Shown one piece after another: positions 13,137 through 26,900 of a stretch of 64,000 bases of DNA. The notes under the pieces are model-generated. The model had not been told where the DNA came from. It did not search any database and saw nothing but the letters and a program-made list of their open reading frames with translations. Position numbers and translations under genes: made by a program. This DNA comes from Agroathelia rolfsii. Its lineage: Eukaryota > Basidiomycota > Agaricomycetes > Amylocorticiales > Amylocorticiaceae. How positions within the stretch are numbered: position 1 is the first letter of the stretch; the number at the start of each line of letters is the position of its first letter. The stretch lies in contig JABRWF010000003.1 in assembly GCA_018343915.1 (NCBI GenBank), forward strand, positions 4,340,001 through 4,404,000, written 5' to 3'.

Positions 13137-14269
13137 TCAATAGTAAGCTACGGTGTGCAAAATGGAATGGGGGTGTTTTGCTTGATGAACTTGTAGGATC
13201 CCGTCAATGGCCTCGTCAAGATCATCTGAATCCTCGATCTAGCGGGAGTTGATATATCAGTAGTGATATTTTCTAGACACAGTAAATGCTCACCGCAGTT
13301 GCAAGATCAACTATGGCGTTGCCTGCTAACAGGGCTTCCTCGTGACTGTCTCGAATTTCAATGTTGATGACATGAACTGGGCGGTTAAGATCTCCACCAC
13401 GAGCCATGAGATCTTCAGAAACAATAGTGAGTATAAGTTCTTCTACCAAAAATTCAGAGCAACTCACCATCACAAACAGCGTCGAAGCACCTTTCTTCAC
13501 AGGTAATAACTACATCCGACACGGTTTTACTCTCTTGCCATCGCTCAGGGGCGAGTTTTATTCGTCTATTACGGTCAAGCATCTGTAAGATACCGTTGGC
13601 AGTATACCTGCGTATGAAGAGTAAAATCACTATGCAGATGTAACCAAAGGAATGCTTTCTCACAGTCGTGGATCTTGTGCATGCAGCTCTTCATAAATTG
13701 TATTATACGGTGTTCCGAACGAATAAACATTTGGCTTGTCAATGCTGGGACCTGGCAACCGTACAGCTGATCCCGTTCCATAGGAATTCACACGAAACCC
13801 TGCTTTACTTAACCCCGGATTTTAGTTTAAACAATCATGGGACAACATCTCGTAACTCACGATAACACGTTGTGTCCCTCCATTGACCTATTCTGGCTTA
13901 TCACTGAGTCATTCTCTAAATTTTCCATAAAAACAGCGGGCGAAGACATACATTGTTACTGGCACACACAACACAGAAATTTACTCTTGGTTTAAAGATA
14001 GCAGTGGAAGCGGCTTCAAGTGGCGCTGCAGACGACGAATGTGACGAAGATTCGGGCTGTTGATAGCCCGTATTGGCGGAGCTACTATTTGATGGTCTAT
14101 GAGGCTCCTGTAAATGCTTACAAGTTAATGAGCAAAGGAAAAGAGAATAAATACGGGAAAATATTACTAAAGGTACTGGTATCGGCGTCGAGCCTGAACT
14201 TGAGCCAACCCGTTGTATACGAGGATCCGCGCGTGCGAGACGTGGATCGCGTGCTCTCCGAGGATCCAT
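13137..14269 (-). CDS. SSU72: RNA polymerase II CTD phosphatase SSU72
   Basis: Ssu72 dephosphorylates Ser5/Ser7 of the polymerase II C-terminal repeat and acts in 3'-end processing and termination. The catalytic loop CX5R reads VCASNNNRS after splicing, giving Cys and Arg at the right spacing. It is followed by the family blocks [38 protein letters not shown] and [13 protein letters not shown], and near the end [17 protein letters not shown]. The last exon gives [11 protein letters not shown] and ends HTVAYY. The N-terminus carries about 60 extra Arg, Ser and Pro-rich residues ([17 protein letters not shown]) before the core. The open frame upstream of this ATG begins without a Met, so 14269 is taken as the start. 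An 18-A run lies just upstream at 14287-14304. Confidence 0.93.
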
Positions 14270-14691
14270 AATTGCCAAGGCTATTCAAAAAAAAAAAAAA
14301 AAAAGTGAAACAGTAGTGAGTATCTACGTGTGGAGAGCGCAGTAAAAGTACAAAAGGAAACTTCAGCAGTATCTAGAACATTTTGTGGTCTTCTTAGCGA
14401 CCCAATCCACATGTTAGTGTGATGGGTCGATCCAGCTTCCACTCAAAGTCATCTCCAGTGAAGTTTAAGGAGCCATGCATTCACCGTTTCAAAAAAGGTA
14501 TTGTCTACGTTGTTTGTGTGTTCAAAGCGGAGTCAAAGCTATTATATCCAATGGACCAGATGCAAAGTTATGCCGCTACCGTGACACTAGGGTGGTTCTG
14601 AGTCAAGGATAAAAGCTGGTGAGGTCGGGTTACTTCCGGTCCTGTGCGCCTGATATGCTTACTCAGACGCAACTTGCACTTGACAATTACC
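14270..14691. promoter_or_regulatory. Divergent promoter region of SSU72 and the F-box gene
   Basis: These 422 bp separate the two ATGs. The run of 18 A at 14287-14304 may act as a nucleosome-excluding element, which is inference. I see no clear TATA box. Confidence 0.4.
14287..14304. repeat. Homopolymer run of 18 A
   Basis: The run sits directly upstream of SSU72 and at the left of the shared promoter region with the F-box gene. Confidence 0.9.
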
Positions 14692-16215
14692 ATGTCTTCC
14701 TACGATACAACCCGTCCCCGGCTTTTGTTGCACGGCCATATTCCTGCGCATGTCGAAATTGCTCGTGAAGAGATATCTCATCACGAATCGATAATATCTG
14801 GTGTTCAGACCCAGATTGACCAATTGCTCAAGCAGGTCGAACATCTCCGGGGCATCCAGAACGGTCATGGTGCAACTATTGCATATTATAAGGGTATAAT
14901 CACCTTGGCTACGCGCCTGCCTTCAGAAGTTCTCGCTACCATATTTGAATATGCTGCTCAGGATGGATGGACGCGCGCCCCAGTGGTTGTGTCGCAAGTG
15001 TGCTCTGCATGGCGAACAGCCGCACAAACACCTCGAGTCTGGTCGTATTTGTATATTGACTGCAATACGAGACACCCATTGCGAAAGATTAGAAATTGGT
15101 TATTAAAAGCCAAGGAGTCTCCGTTGCACGTCACACTACAAGTTGAGGTTGAAGATAACGATGGATTGCACGACATCATGGATCTTCTTCTCATGCATGC
15201 AGCGCAATGGCGAACATTTACACTTGACTGCCATCCCCATGCGGCCGCAGACTACATTCTTTCTCTGTGTGACGTGCCCATGAATTGGCTGTCTCGTATC
15301 GACATTACGGTCAGGGAGCTTGGCGGTTTCCCTAATCAAGAGCCCTATCAGCTGGAGGGTCTCCGGTCTGCTTTCCGGCTTGCGCCCAAACTCGAGACGG
15401 TCGCTTTGTCTGTAGACGACATACCAGCCGCAGGAACAATTCCGAGTGGTGTGCAGAAATTATCGTTAGAATTGCGCTCGCTCGATACTGGCCGACTGAT
15501 CACTGAAGCAAGATTTGTCCACATGTTAGAGGAGCTTCCTTATTTACGGGAGCTCTCCGTGAAGACACCTCCCCACACTAAACGACAATTTTCTCGAACT
15601 CAACGAGACCCGCTCGTCGTCTCTCTCCCCAATCTCGAAAGTCTAAGTTTGAATGTTCCGCCATACGTTAACGTAGTACTTGCTCACTTGCATGCACCTG
15701 CACTTCGCCGCCTGTCTTTACAATCGTCGCTGGACCCCAGCAATGAACCACACGAAGGCACCGGCTCTGCTCTTTGCGCATTTTTGGAATCATCAATGCC
15801 ACGTCTTCAGTTCCTGGAATTTCATGATGTTGATCTATCCCATGCGCATTTTGCACGATGCTTTGCGAACGTACCATGGCTACAGGAGCTGCGGCTTCAC
15901 GAGACGGAAATTTCTGATGACGTGTTCCATCTCCTTGAGGCCCCTAATGCACTTTGTCCCCGCCTTACAAAGCTGGATCTACGCTGGTGCGGGCAATTGC
16001 ATGGAGCATCCATTTTGAACGTCGTGAGCAGTCGTGTATCTCAGGAGCGATGGAACCTTTCGGACATGGAAGACGAATCGGAGATTCTGGCGCATCCAAT
16101 TACCGAAGTGGCTGTCATCAATTGTTCACATGTAACTGAGAAGGATATTCTAGGCATCGCCAAAAAGACAACCTGTCGGCTTGTCCCGGGAGCTAATGAT
16201 TTTTGCAGTACGTGA
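14692..16215 (+). CDS. F-box/LRR-like protein
   Basis: This is an unspliced frame of 507 residues from MSSYDTTRP. An N-terminal heptad-like segment (EISHHESIISGVQTQIDQLL, about residues 25-60) resembles the coiled coil seen in many Agaricomycete F-box proteins. The F-box follows (LATRLPSEVLATIFEYA, then VVVSQVCSAWRTAAQTPRVW), about residues 75-115, and then LRR-like leucine periodicity (LRELSVKTP, LPNLESLSLNVP, LQELRLHETEI, LTKLDLRWC). F-box proteins present substrates to SCF ubiquitin ligases; this family is greatly expanded in mushroom-forming fungi and substrates are unknown. It has no introns, unlike its neighbours, a common feature of this expanded family. The open frame extends 48 nt upstream without an ATG. 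Confidence 0.88.
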   Translation: MSSYDTTRPRLLLHGHIPAHVEIAREEISHHESIISGVQTQIDQLLKQVEHLRGIQNGHGATIAYYKGIITLATRLPSEVLATIFEYAAQDGWTRAPVVVSQVCSAWRTAAQTPRVWSYLYIDCNTRHPLRKIRNWLLKAKESPLHVTLQVEVEDNDGLHDIMDLLLMHAAQWRTFTLDCHPHAAADYILSLCDVPMNWLSRIDITVRELGGFPNQEPYQLEGLRSAFRLAPKLETVALSVDDIPAAGTIPSGVQKLSLELRSLDTGRLITEARFVHMLEELPYLRELSVKTPPHTKRQFSRTQRDPLVVSLPNLESLSLNVPPYVNVVLAHLHAPALRRLSLQSSLDPSNEPHEGTGSALCAFLESSMPRLQFLEFHDVDLSHAHFARCFANVPWLQELRLHETEISDDVFHLLEAPNALCPRLTKLDLRWCGQLHGASILNVVSSRVSQERWNLSDMEDESEILAHPITEVAVINCSHVTEKDILGIAKKTTCRLVPGANDFCST

Positions 16216-16984
16216 ACTTTTTTTTTGGCAATAGTGTTCATGATATTGATGAGAGACATAGGAACAAGAGGATGTTGCAGCAACGATCGATACCGTCGGC
16301 GCTTCAGACACCATTACATGTTCAGCACAAGTGCTGAGGAAAGAGCTCACATGCGCCTCATTGCGTAGATGTTAGCGTTGATTCTACATCTTATGGGATT
16401 TCGTGATTAGATACAGCGAAATGATTGGAGAACAAGATAGGTCGCATTGTTACACTGATCCTTTTAGAAGGACACAGATTACTGCAGTAGATCATGCAGG
16501 GTGCTGTACATTTAGACATAATGGAAATGGAAATGAATTGATATTGATTGGTTGATTATATAGCATGGACTCAACACCTCTTCGATTACTAGGTGTAGAT
16601 ACAGAACACTTGGATGACAAAAATGTAGATATCAAACTATAGCAAAAAGCAGTGGTGAACTAGTTCAATGCTTCAAACAAGTACCCAAATTATTCTTCCA
16701 TCTATGCCGAAAAAGCAGGATTCAGTGTGTTTGGAGGCCAGAAATCCTGCATTATGGTAGCAACATGATGGTTCGGATTTACGAAGAAAAAAAAAAATCC
16801 AGACCACGTCAGTCTAAGTTATGCTTCCGGTCTTGATGAGGGCCACGCGCCACAGGCTGATTGCCATGACGCAGTGACGACTTGGTCATGGTCAAGCACC
16901 ATATAATAGTCTGAGACTCATTACATCCACGTTCGCTGTATATCTATTTACTGCAGGAAATACTATCTCTAAAATATCACTGGC
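16216..16984. other. Intergenic region before UFE1
   Basis: 769 bp with no coding signal. A run of A near 16787-16797 is present, and a TATA-like atataatag lies near 16902, about 83 nt upstream of the UFE1 ATG, which may be its core promoter. Confidence 0.5.
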
Positions 16985-18303
16985 ATGGCTTACAAGGACT
17001 TAACGCTCGAATTCCAAAATTTGGTGCAGGACAAGCTGCAGTCTATACCACCAAATAAACGCAGGAGAGTTAGTCGCCCGTTTAGCAATGAGGTGGAACG
17101 CACAGGATACAAAATAAGCAAGGAATACGCCGAAGAGGCGTGCCAAATAGTGAGCCCTCGTAGATTTCTAATTGTGTATACATGTATGTATATTCATTAT
17201 AGTGGCTTTTCAGCTTGCACATATCACCGATCTTTCACGCATGCTGGCTAGCATCCGCAAGCCATACTTGAATGTAGACTCTCGGCACACCAACCCGTTC
17301 TCCCAATCAAGAGCAGCGACACTCGACTTTTCTGGAGCGGAAAACTCTTGGGCCAATGTCAAACACCTGACCAACAACGAACGCGATCAAATCGACATCC
17401 ACGCCCGAACCATCCTGTCAAGATGCGCCGACCGCGTAAAGAACATGGAGATGATTGAGAAACGTACATACACCGCAGTTTGACACCTCACGTTATATGG
17501 CTTGAAATTGACATTAGGCATGTGTACTCTTAGGTCGTGCTGAATTTGTGGTCAAGAATTCCAACCCACTAGCTAGGTTACTCCCTGCCAGGCTACGTCA
17601 GGACGACACATCCGTCTCGTCTGACTTCCTCGCCGCACATCACGCCAGTATCATCTGGTATCTTAGTCGAAGACTAACTGAAGTTAGTCAAACCCAGAAG
17701 GAGATGCAAGAGGAGCGCGTAAAGCGACAGCTGGAACGGTCTCGAACGCTAGGGTCCAGTGCGACTCATGCTGCAAACCTACTCGGCACACCTGAATCCC
17801 AGGCATCAAAATCAAGCCGAACCCAAGATTCTGCGGGTAGTCCGGGCTGGTTTGCTTCAGGCGTTGCTGCTACCATTGGCGCACCTCTACCCGGTAGCGC
17901 CGGAAGCTCCAAATCTACGTATTCAGCGAGCCCCGTTACGCCTTCTGAGTTCGATGATGACGAGGATGACGATATTGAGCTATCTCAATCTCAGATAATG
18001 CAATTTGAGGCAGAAAACGCTACTATGCTTCGAGCTGTGCAGGACACGCTCGAATCTGTTCAACAGGCAGAATCAAGGCTTATGGATATCAGCGCACTCC
18101 AAATGGAGCTAGTTAACCGACTCACACAACAGACCGAGTTAACGGATCAGTTATATGAGGACGCGATTGCGACTACTTCCACTGTCGAGAAGGGTAACGT
18201 ACAGCTGAGAGAGGCTCGACGGCGTAGCCGCGACAGCAGGAAATGGATATTACTATTCCTTATTGGTGCCAGTCTGTCATTGCTCTTCTTACATCATTAC
18301 TAG
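16985..18303 (+). CDS. UFE1: Syntaxin-18-type t-SNARE of the endoplasmic reticulum
   Basis: Ufe1/syntaxin 18 is the ER Qa-SNARE for retrograde Golgi-to-ER traffic. The N-terminus (MAYKDLTLEFQNLV) and the block SVSSDFLAAHHASIIWYLSR match the family. A SNARE helix follows (MRAVQDT-type region through LTQQTELTDQLYEDAIATT), then basic residues RRRSRDSRK and a single C-terminal anchor (WILLFLIGASLSLLFLHHY). Three exons: introns begin after about 17149 and 17467; the second is joined as EKR-RAEFVV. The middle of the protein is Ser-rich and acidic (DDDEDDDIE). Its stop is only 91 nt from the stop of the convergent TVP38-family gene. Confidence 0.9.
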
Positions 18304-18394
18304 ATTGGTTGATGCTAGAGTCCATGTATGTGTCCATGATGTTCAATGCTAGTATATAGTATGTTGGAAAATTAGCACCAAGTCAGTATGTTAT

Positions 18395-19653
18395 CTATGC
18401 CCGTTCTTCTATATCACCCGAGAAACTGCGCAAAAGAGGAGCGCCTTCGTTGACATCGTCTATGGCTTCGTCTGCGAGAGCTTCGTCTCTTGGAGACGCA
18501 GACTGTGTTTGATGGATTTGCTTTTTCATCAAGTGATACGTAACACTAGTAAATAGAATCCTCAGCACAAAAAAGTTTGAGAGATAAAAGAAGTGACTCA
18601 CCCGCCCGAAATGATTGCAACAATTATTCCAAAGCCAATCAACAATCCGTTAACCGCTTTCGTTTCTGTTCCATAATGAAATAAGACGTCAGCACCATGA
18701 AATGTTTGTGACGGTCGTTTGATCATTCTTACGAGTGTCCATATGTTTCCGTTCTTCACCATCAGAAAGTGCGGCGATACGAGATCCAACAAACACTTGA
18801 AGGGCTAATTTAGGCCAGTAGAATAAGGTTGCTATAACGAATTGCCAGAACTTCACGGCTTCAATTGACTGGTACGATTTTTTGTGAGAAGTCGTCAATG
18901 GTACAAATGAAGAAAGCGATTACGGAAAATAACACATTTGCATAGGTCCACGGCGGCATAGGGGATGCGCGGATGAGTATGATTAATGGCAGTCCTTTGG
19001 ATTGCTAGAGGATCATTAGAAACATAAATGTGCTGCATAGAAAAGAGACGCACAATGACTGTGTCTAGCGCACTCCATTTCTCGTTGTTCGACGCCCATT
19101 TATGCAAACGTCGGCTGAAGAAGAAGCGCATGGTCAAGAACACTATAGCAGAACCCAGAGAAGATGCGATTGCTGCTATCCAGAACCCCTTCATGCCATA
19201 GGTGTACCCGCACAGAGTGACAAACGTGGAGTGTCCTGCTAGTGGAGGGTAGGATACGATAACTGCAACAAGCCGGTCAATTGCGTGCCACTAAACTCTA
19301 TGCGCGAGGTCATCATACTTATAGCAACACCAAAGATGAGGTAACCGAATTGCAAGGCAGCAATCTTGTGTGATGTATCATAGAGAAACTGGAATATTCT
19401 GCCCGGCGTTATGATAATGAATGCAGCCAACATGCATAGTTCGAAAGTAAGGATGAGCCAGACCAAGACCTGTCAATGGAAGGTGTAATCGGCATCATGC
19501 TAAGAATTCCTCGTAACTTGAATCGACGAAAATTACCTTTCCAACTGTGTTGAGTGACTTGTATCTGTTGTATATGACCCTGGGCATGCCCCTTGCGGAC
19601 TTCCAGGCTGGCTGAACATATGATTTATGTAGAGACATTGTTATTGTGCCCAT
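18395..19653 (-). CDS. TVP38: TVP38/TMEM64 (VTT/DedA) membrane protein
   Basis: This is a multi-pass membrane protein of the VTT family, found in Golgi or ER membranes; relatives act as phospholipid scramblases. Exons encode VLVWLILTFELCMLAAFIII, the VTT hallmark YPPLAGHSTFVTLCGYTYG, GMKGFWIAAIASSLGSAIVF with a following RFFFSRRL, a re-entrant motif region LPLIILIRASPMPPWTYAN, and two further helices (ATLFYWPKLALQVFVGSRI and LLIGFGIIVAIISGG). The C-terminus is acidic. The ATG at 19653 (MGTITMSLHKS) or the one six codons on (MSLHKS) could be used; upstream frame lacks an ATG. It is divergent from the acyltransferase gene (180 bp between ATGs) and convergent with UFE1. Confidence 0.87.
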
Positions 19654-19833
19654 GCAACCTATGGTTGCACTTGGACTGGTTTCTCGCGCAGTCACCGCCG
19701 GAGAAGGTTACATCACAAGTACGGATGACGTACAACTGATGACGTGAAGAAATGCCCCCTATGATTCACATGACCTGGGCTCCCAAGGTGCCAACTAGTA
19801 GGTATTAGTACATATCTTGTGCAAACACATAGC

Positions 19834-21315
19834 ATGGAAAAGTACTCTGCATTCCGGGTTTGTCTCTTATAAACGACTTCTAGCCATCCCTAACTAATAT
19901 CTACCAGGATCCTGCCACAGGCATACAAGTTGGTTAACTCTTGCGCTCGTCAAAACCTGTTAACTCACATGTGATCTGTTCAACAGCCTTTTCTTACACC
20001 GGTTCCTCCTCAACAACAAGATGGAGCTGCTGAAATGCTTGTCAAGGTACTCTCACCTATAGGGTATTTCCTTGGTACAGCCAAGACTCTTGCTATCCTC
20101 GCTGTCGCCTCCCTCTATGCTGTTCTTGTCAATGGCCTCTGTCTTCTCCTGGTATGTAGATTCTACATTGCAATATTTGTACAGATCATTCACCAATATA
20201 TTAGATACCACTACCTCCATTGTATCGTGGAGTTACACGTCTACTCACCTTCATACTAGGAAGGATTGCTTTACTAGTTGTAGGACTGTATTGGATTCCC
20301 TATGAAGTAGTCACCAAGAAGAGACCGTTTGTAAAAGCCTTTCAATCAATCAGCGCTGAGGCTCATGAGGAATTGTGTCTTACAGAAGGGCTTCAGCCCA
20401 TCAAGAAAAAGAGCTTTGGGCCCCACGCGCAGGAGATATCATAGTTTCCAATTGGGTGTCATGGATTGAAGTTGTCTGGCTTGCCATTAAGTGGGTCGGT
20501 GCAAACTTATAATTCCTTGCGAATGCTCAGACTTTCTTTAGGTACAATCCGATTTTCGTTCTCCCTTGCGCTGAGGCCCCTAAATCTCATTCATCATTAC
20601 CGGATGCGCCCGTTACCCATACTCCGGGTCGTAGAACACCTGTCAGTTCTGTCAATGCCAGTTTGCCTAGACGAGAATTAAGCGCACGCGTCCCCATTTC
20701 TGGCTTCTACGAAGCTTCTCTTCTATCCATGATAAAAGCGACAGGAAGTATCCCATCAACACCGCAAAGACGTTCAGTGAAATCCCTGGAGGATATTCGT
20801 TCTCATGCAGACAGACCTGTAGTCGTATTCCCAGAAGGTACTACCAGCAATGGACGCGGTTTGTTACGCTTTGCGGAAATCTTTAAGGGATACAGTGTAC
20901 CCACTAAGTCATTTTCGGTATTCGTTATGTGTGTTCGGTTAGTGGCGTTTTCTTTCTCGTTTTTGGCATAGCCATACTGATCTTCAATAGATACGACCCA
21001 CCCACCTCAACATCACCCACGCTTTCACAATCTATACCGACGAGCTTCAATCCTCTACCACACATCTTTACGCTGGCCCGGTCGCTGACACCTCACAAAA
21101 TCTCCATTAAACTTCTCGCACCTTCCGAAAGCCCAAGCTCACCACTTTTTATGCTAAGCGATGTAATTTCTCCGTCGTCAGGACAGATCACTGATGAGCT
21201 ATCCGAAGCATGTGCCGCCCTAGTTGCACAGATTGGGAAAATGAAACGAACTGGTCAAGCATGGGAGGATAAAGCTGCTTTCCTGGAAATGCATGGTCGC
21301 CAACGACGGAAATAG
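19834..21315 (+). CDS. LOA1: LOA1/VPS66-like lysophospholipid acyltransferase
   Basis: This is a PlsC-type acyltransferase similar to yeast Loa1 (Vps66), which acylates lysophosphatidic acid and acts at lipid droplets and the ER. Exon 1 (19834-19857) encodes MEKYSAFR. Exon 2 (19908-19928) is a 21-nt microexon encoding DPATGIQ. Exon 3 begins at 19987 with PFLTPVPPQ. Together these give the typical family start. Two hydrophobic segments follow, then the acyltransferase core: DIIVSNWVSWIEVVWLA, NPIFVLP, and the strong motif VVFPEGTTSNGRGLL. The canonical HX4D box reads NWVSWIE here, so both His and Asp are replaced, as far as the frame is right. The join near 20330-20415 is uncertain: the two flanking conserved frames connect only through a 3' splice site GAG. 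Stop at 21315, 168 nt from the convergent PLP-enzyme gene. Confidence 0.82.
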
Positions 21316-21483
21316 ACACGCATACAGATACTGGCGTGTACTTTGCTCAGATTAAGGAGTGTCATAACACCTAATTTGTTTTTTTGTTCGAATGGTGTAC
21401 GTCGGATGAAGAGCCATTTGCCATTATGATACATTACATAAGGCTACAGTATTTGGTACGTTTGAACGATTGATAAATCCATT

Positions 21484-23309
<1,826 letters not shown>

Positions 23310-23767
23310 GGTATCAAAAGGAGACAATGAACACAAGCAACTACTACTACAAGGTTCTCAAGCTTGAAGATACACCTCGATCTAATAGATCTCAACGATT
23401 TTATACTGGGCTAACTTTTATTTTTCATTTTTTTATTTTCCAATTATGAGTCATTTGGCGTCATTTGCACACAATTCAGGTCTCGGGAGCGACAGAAGAA
23501 CCCTATAAATGACTGTTCCCTCACGACCAAGTGTATGTATGAAAGAAGTATCAAGTGCCAAATTAAGCAAACGCCTAGACCATCTATTCATTTCATGCAA
23601 AGCCTCAAAGATTGTTTTTTCGGCCGTCAGAGTGTAGGGAAGCGGAATTCATATCGGCCGCTTGGTGAAATCATGTCTATTTACTCAATTGCATAGCTAA
23701 GGTATTGATTACATGTATGTCATAACTGATGCTCATGGATAGCCTAATTATGAAGAAGAGAAATCTC

Positions 23768-23826
<59 letters not shown>

Positions 23827-23910
23827 CGAATCTAAATAATCGTACAACTGCGTGTGCTGGTACAACACAAGAATTAGGACGTCTTACACTCGGATACACA
23901 TTAGTGGGCT
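23310..23910. other. Intergenic region with a GA microsatellite
   Basis: About 600 bp between the PLP-enzyme start and the transcription-factor stop (both minus strand). Apart from the GA repeat described separately, I see no gene. Confidence 0.6.
23772..23824. repeat. (GA)n dinucleotide microsatellite
   Basis: An uninterrupted GA repeat of about 26 units lies in the 3' flank of the Zn2Cys6 regulator gene, starting about 90 nt from its stop codon. Given the position it could lie in that gene's 3' untranslated region. Confidence 0.95.
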
Positions 23911-26900
23911 TTATAGAGAGGTGGAAAAACTACCAGTGTCAACACCGAGTCCCAGATCTCCCGCCAGTATTCCGGAATCATGCATGAATGACATCCACTG
24001 TTCGCCCATCATGTCTGAGTTTGGGAAATTCATGCCCTCGACAGCGGTGTCAAGCCCCTGCATGGGTTCGAATTGCAAATGGGGATCAAAACTTGTCCAG
24101 CTCATTTCTTGGTTTGGTGATGATAAATCTTGCCAATCGACTCCATCTGACGGTGACGAAACGGATGCGTGTGCTGGTGCAAATGGAGAAGGTTCGAGAT
24201 CATCTCCAAAGAGCCCCGGATCGGTAATCGAGTGGGTACGTGAGCTGGATCGTATAGACCCTGAAGATCCACGATTGTGCGACACGAGAGGAACAGAGGG
24301 CATATGGTTTGTGGACAGTGACTGAGGACTCGGACTGTCAGAGTCGTAAAATTGCGGTGAGGCCCTCGATTGGCTCCTGCTATCCACTTGATGTACTCGA
24401 GTATATCCGCCGAAGATAGCCAATACATTATCATCATGCGGATCGCGAACATTAGACCCAGGTTGAGTGCCACCCGTCTTTGCAATGAAATATTGCTGTG
24501 TGGCCTTGTCGCGCAACCAATTCAGAATTATCTGTAACAAGCGTTGAGACTTATTCGAAGTAGTGAGTAAGGATGAAACAAATTTCTTACTTTCCCATAA
24601 CGGCCTTTACGCGATTTATCCGAAATTTTGCTGAAGAGATCAACAGCGATTCCTAGTTCCTCAAAGGCGGATTCTGCCATGGGTGACGAAGGCGTTCGTA
24701 GTACAATCGAACCAACAATCATCTATGTGGTACTTAGGATGTGTTAAATGTAAGCATTAGAGTATACGTACCGCTGCACTGAAGAGATTTGAGAAGAAAT
24801 TCCACCATCTCTGGCAGAGTGCTGGATTTATTTCAAAGTTACCTGTAAGATTGCTCATGTTAGGGAATTATCTTTCCTTCAGCAGGAAATATACGCTTAC
24901 GTTGGCACTCCCTTATAAGGCTTGACGCTGATCTTGACGCAGCCAGGAAAGATGGTGCATACTTGCTTTGTAGAGGATCCGTCGGATGGTCCAACATAGC
25001 CTGTGCGAAGAACCTTCGATGTAGGAAGATGGTTACTGAGATAAATTAGTCATCGAAAACGTTGCGCTACATAAGTATTTATCCTTACCTATGGATTGTA
25101 TTTGCGCAAGTATGTTCTGAAGTGTTTTCGCATGTTCAAACATGGTTCATCAATAAATACGAAAAAAGAACAGACCTTCTTCATATAGTATATTGATGGG
25201 TTTATCCCATCGACATTTGCGATGTTTACATCTTCATTATTCACAGCCGGAACTGGACAGTTTCGTATAAGCGTATCAACCTAAGTTCAGAATGATAAAT
25301 CGTATGCTTATATCATCTACATTAGAAGCACTTACTCTTAGTATAGTATCATAGCTGGGGGTCGTAGCTTGTAACGTAGCGTCACAAACCAGCGAACCAA
25401 CTTCATAAGAGAAGCGGTATCTCCAGGATGTGACTTGATGTCGGAATTAATATTAGCCTTTATGGGTTAAAAGGAGCCGGAAAAAGCTACGTACTCCCAT
25501 AGGCAGGTTCGCCAGCAATTACATCTCTCGCAAGCAATTCATCATCGTTGGGGTAATCGCAATCAAAGTAAGGCCTTGAGAAATTAGGTCTGTGGCCTAT
25601 TGCTCAAGTGATTGAGACACATTATAAAGTTTAAGAATGACTTACGGGCGTCCAGTAGCTAAGGCAAGATAATGATCCAAAGAATACAATTCCCAAAAAA
25701 GGCACCTCCTTCTTTGTGTAACCTTGGGATCTGAAGATACGATCATTAATACGACAATATCCAATCATAACTCGAAGACTGACCAAGGCCCCATTTTTCA
25801 GGGTCACGATCTATGAATAGGGAAATTTTAGTGCTAAACAATAGATAATCATTATTAGGACACCTACGTAACCCGATGCTATGTGCAATCGAGCATGAGA
25901 TGGAGAATATACGCCACGTATGATCTATATCATAACAATTTCCAATAGATGCGAGATTATGATAGGAAGCCGCCAGTGCCGTGGCCTGTACTGTAGCAAT
26001 CTACTTGTTATAGGGGTTAAAAACTAGAAAATAGAGCAATTATTTGATTGTACTTGCCTCCGGCCGTTCAAAAATATTTTGCATGAATATTGCAGTATGT
26101 CCTACTCTAAAGCGAATGATGAATGGCTGAGGAAATGTCCTTTGATATACTACTCAACTGATGATATCCTTCGGCTTCAGAATTACAAATAGGAAGAGTG
26201 AGATCCATCAAAGCTCCTATGGCAAATACCTATTTCAACATATCAATCAGAATATGCTGGAAATAAACACAAAGAAAGAAAGGGGCTCCCTACATGAAAA
26301 AGGACAGATATTTGATGGCAGGACAGTGGCAAAGGAATAGATGGATCAGCTTCTCGCTCCTTCATATGCCGGTAGAGTGGAACCATGATTTCATCAATAA
26401 CTTCTTCCCTCTGCACTAGATGTTGAGCCATCATGGCCTACATGCCTCGTAAGCCCATCAAGCGTCAGATTAATCAAACATGTAAGCCTTGCCTGATGAA
26501 AGAACGATTCGCACAAAGAGGATGCACGGTTTTGATCGGGTAAAAACTCGAGGAGGATATATAATACTTCCTTGCCGCGTCCAGGGTGGCCAGGCATAAA
26601 CGGGAAGATGTGAGACAATCGCGCAAATTTATCAGAGATCGCCGGTCCTTGTTCGAGGTTTTCGGGATCGCAATAATCCGCAACATGCTACATTCTTTGC
26701 TCAGTGCTCATGCTCAACGATACTTGAGCGACTCTGGCCATACCAGAAACAACGACTCGCTTCCGGCAGAGGACCCGAAGAAAATTTCACCGCGATCCTT
26801 GATACTCAGAGACCCTAGTGCGTTGACGAGCGAATCTGTATCCTTTGTCGATCCAGGAAGGGCAATCGGCTGTTGTGTTCGATTCCTATGTGCTAGTAAT

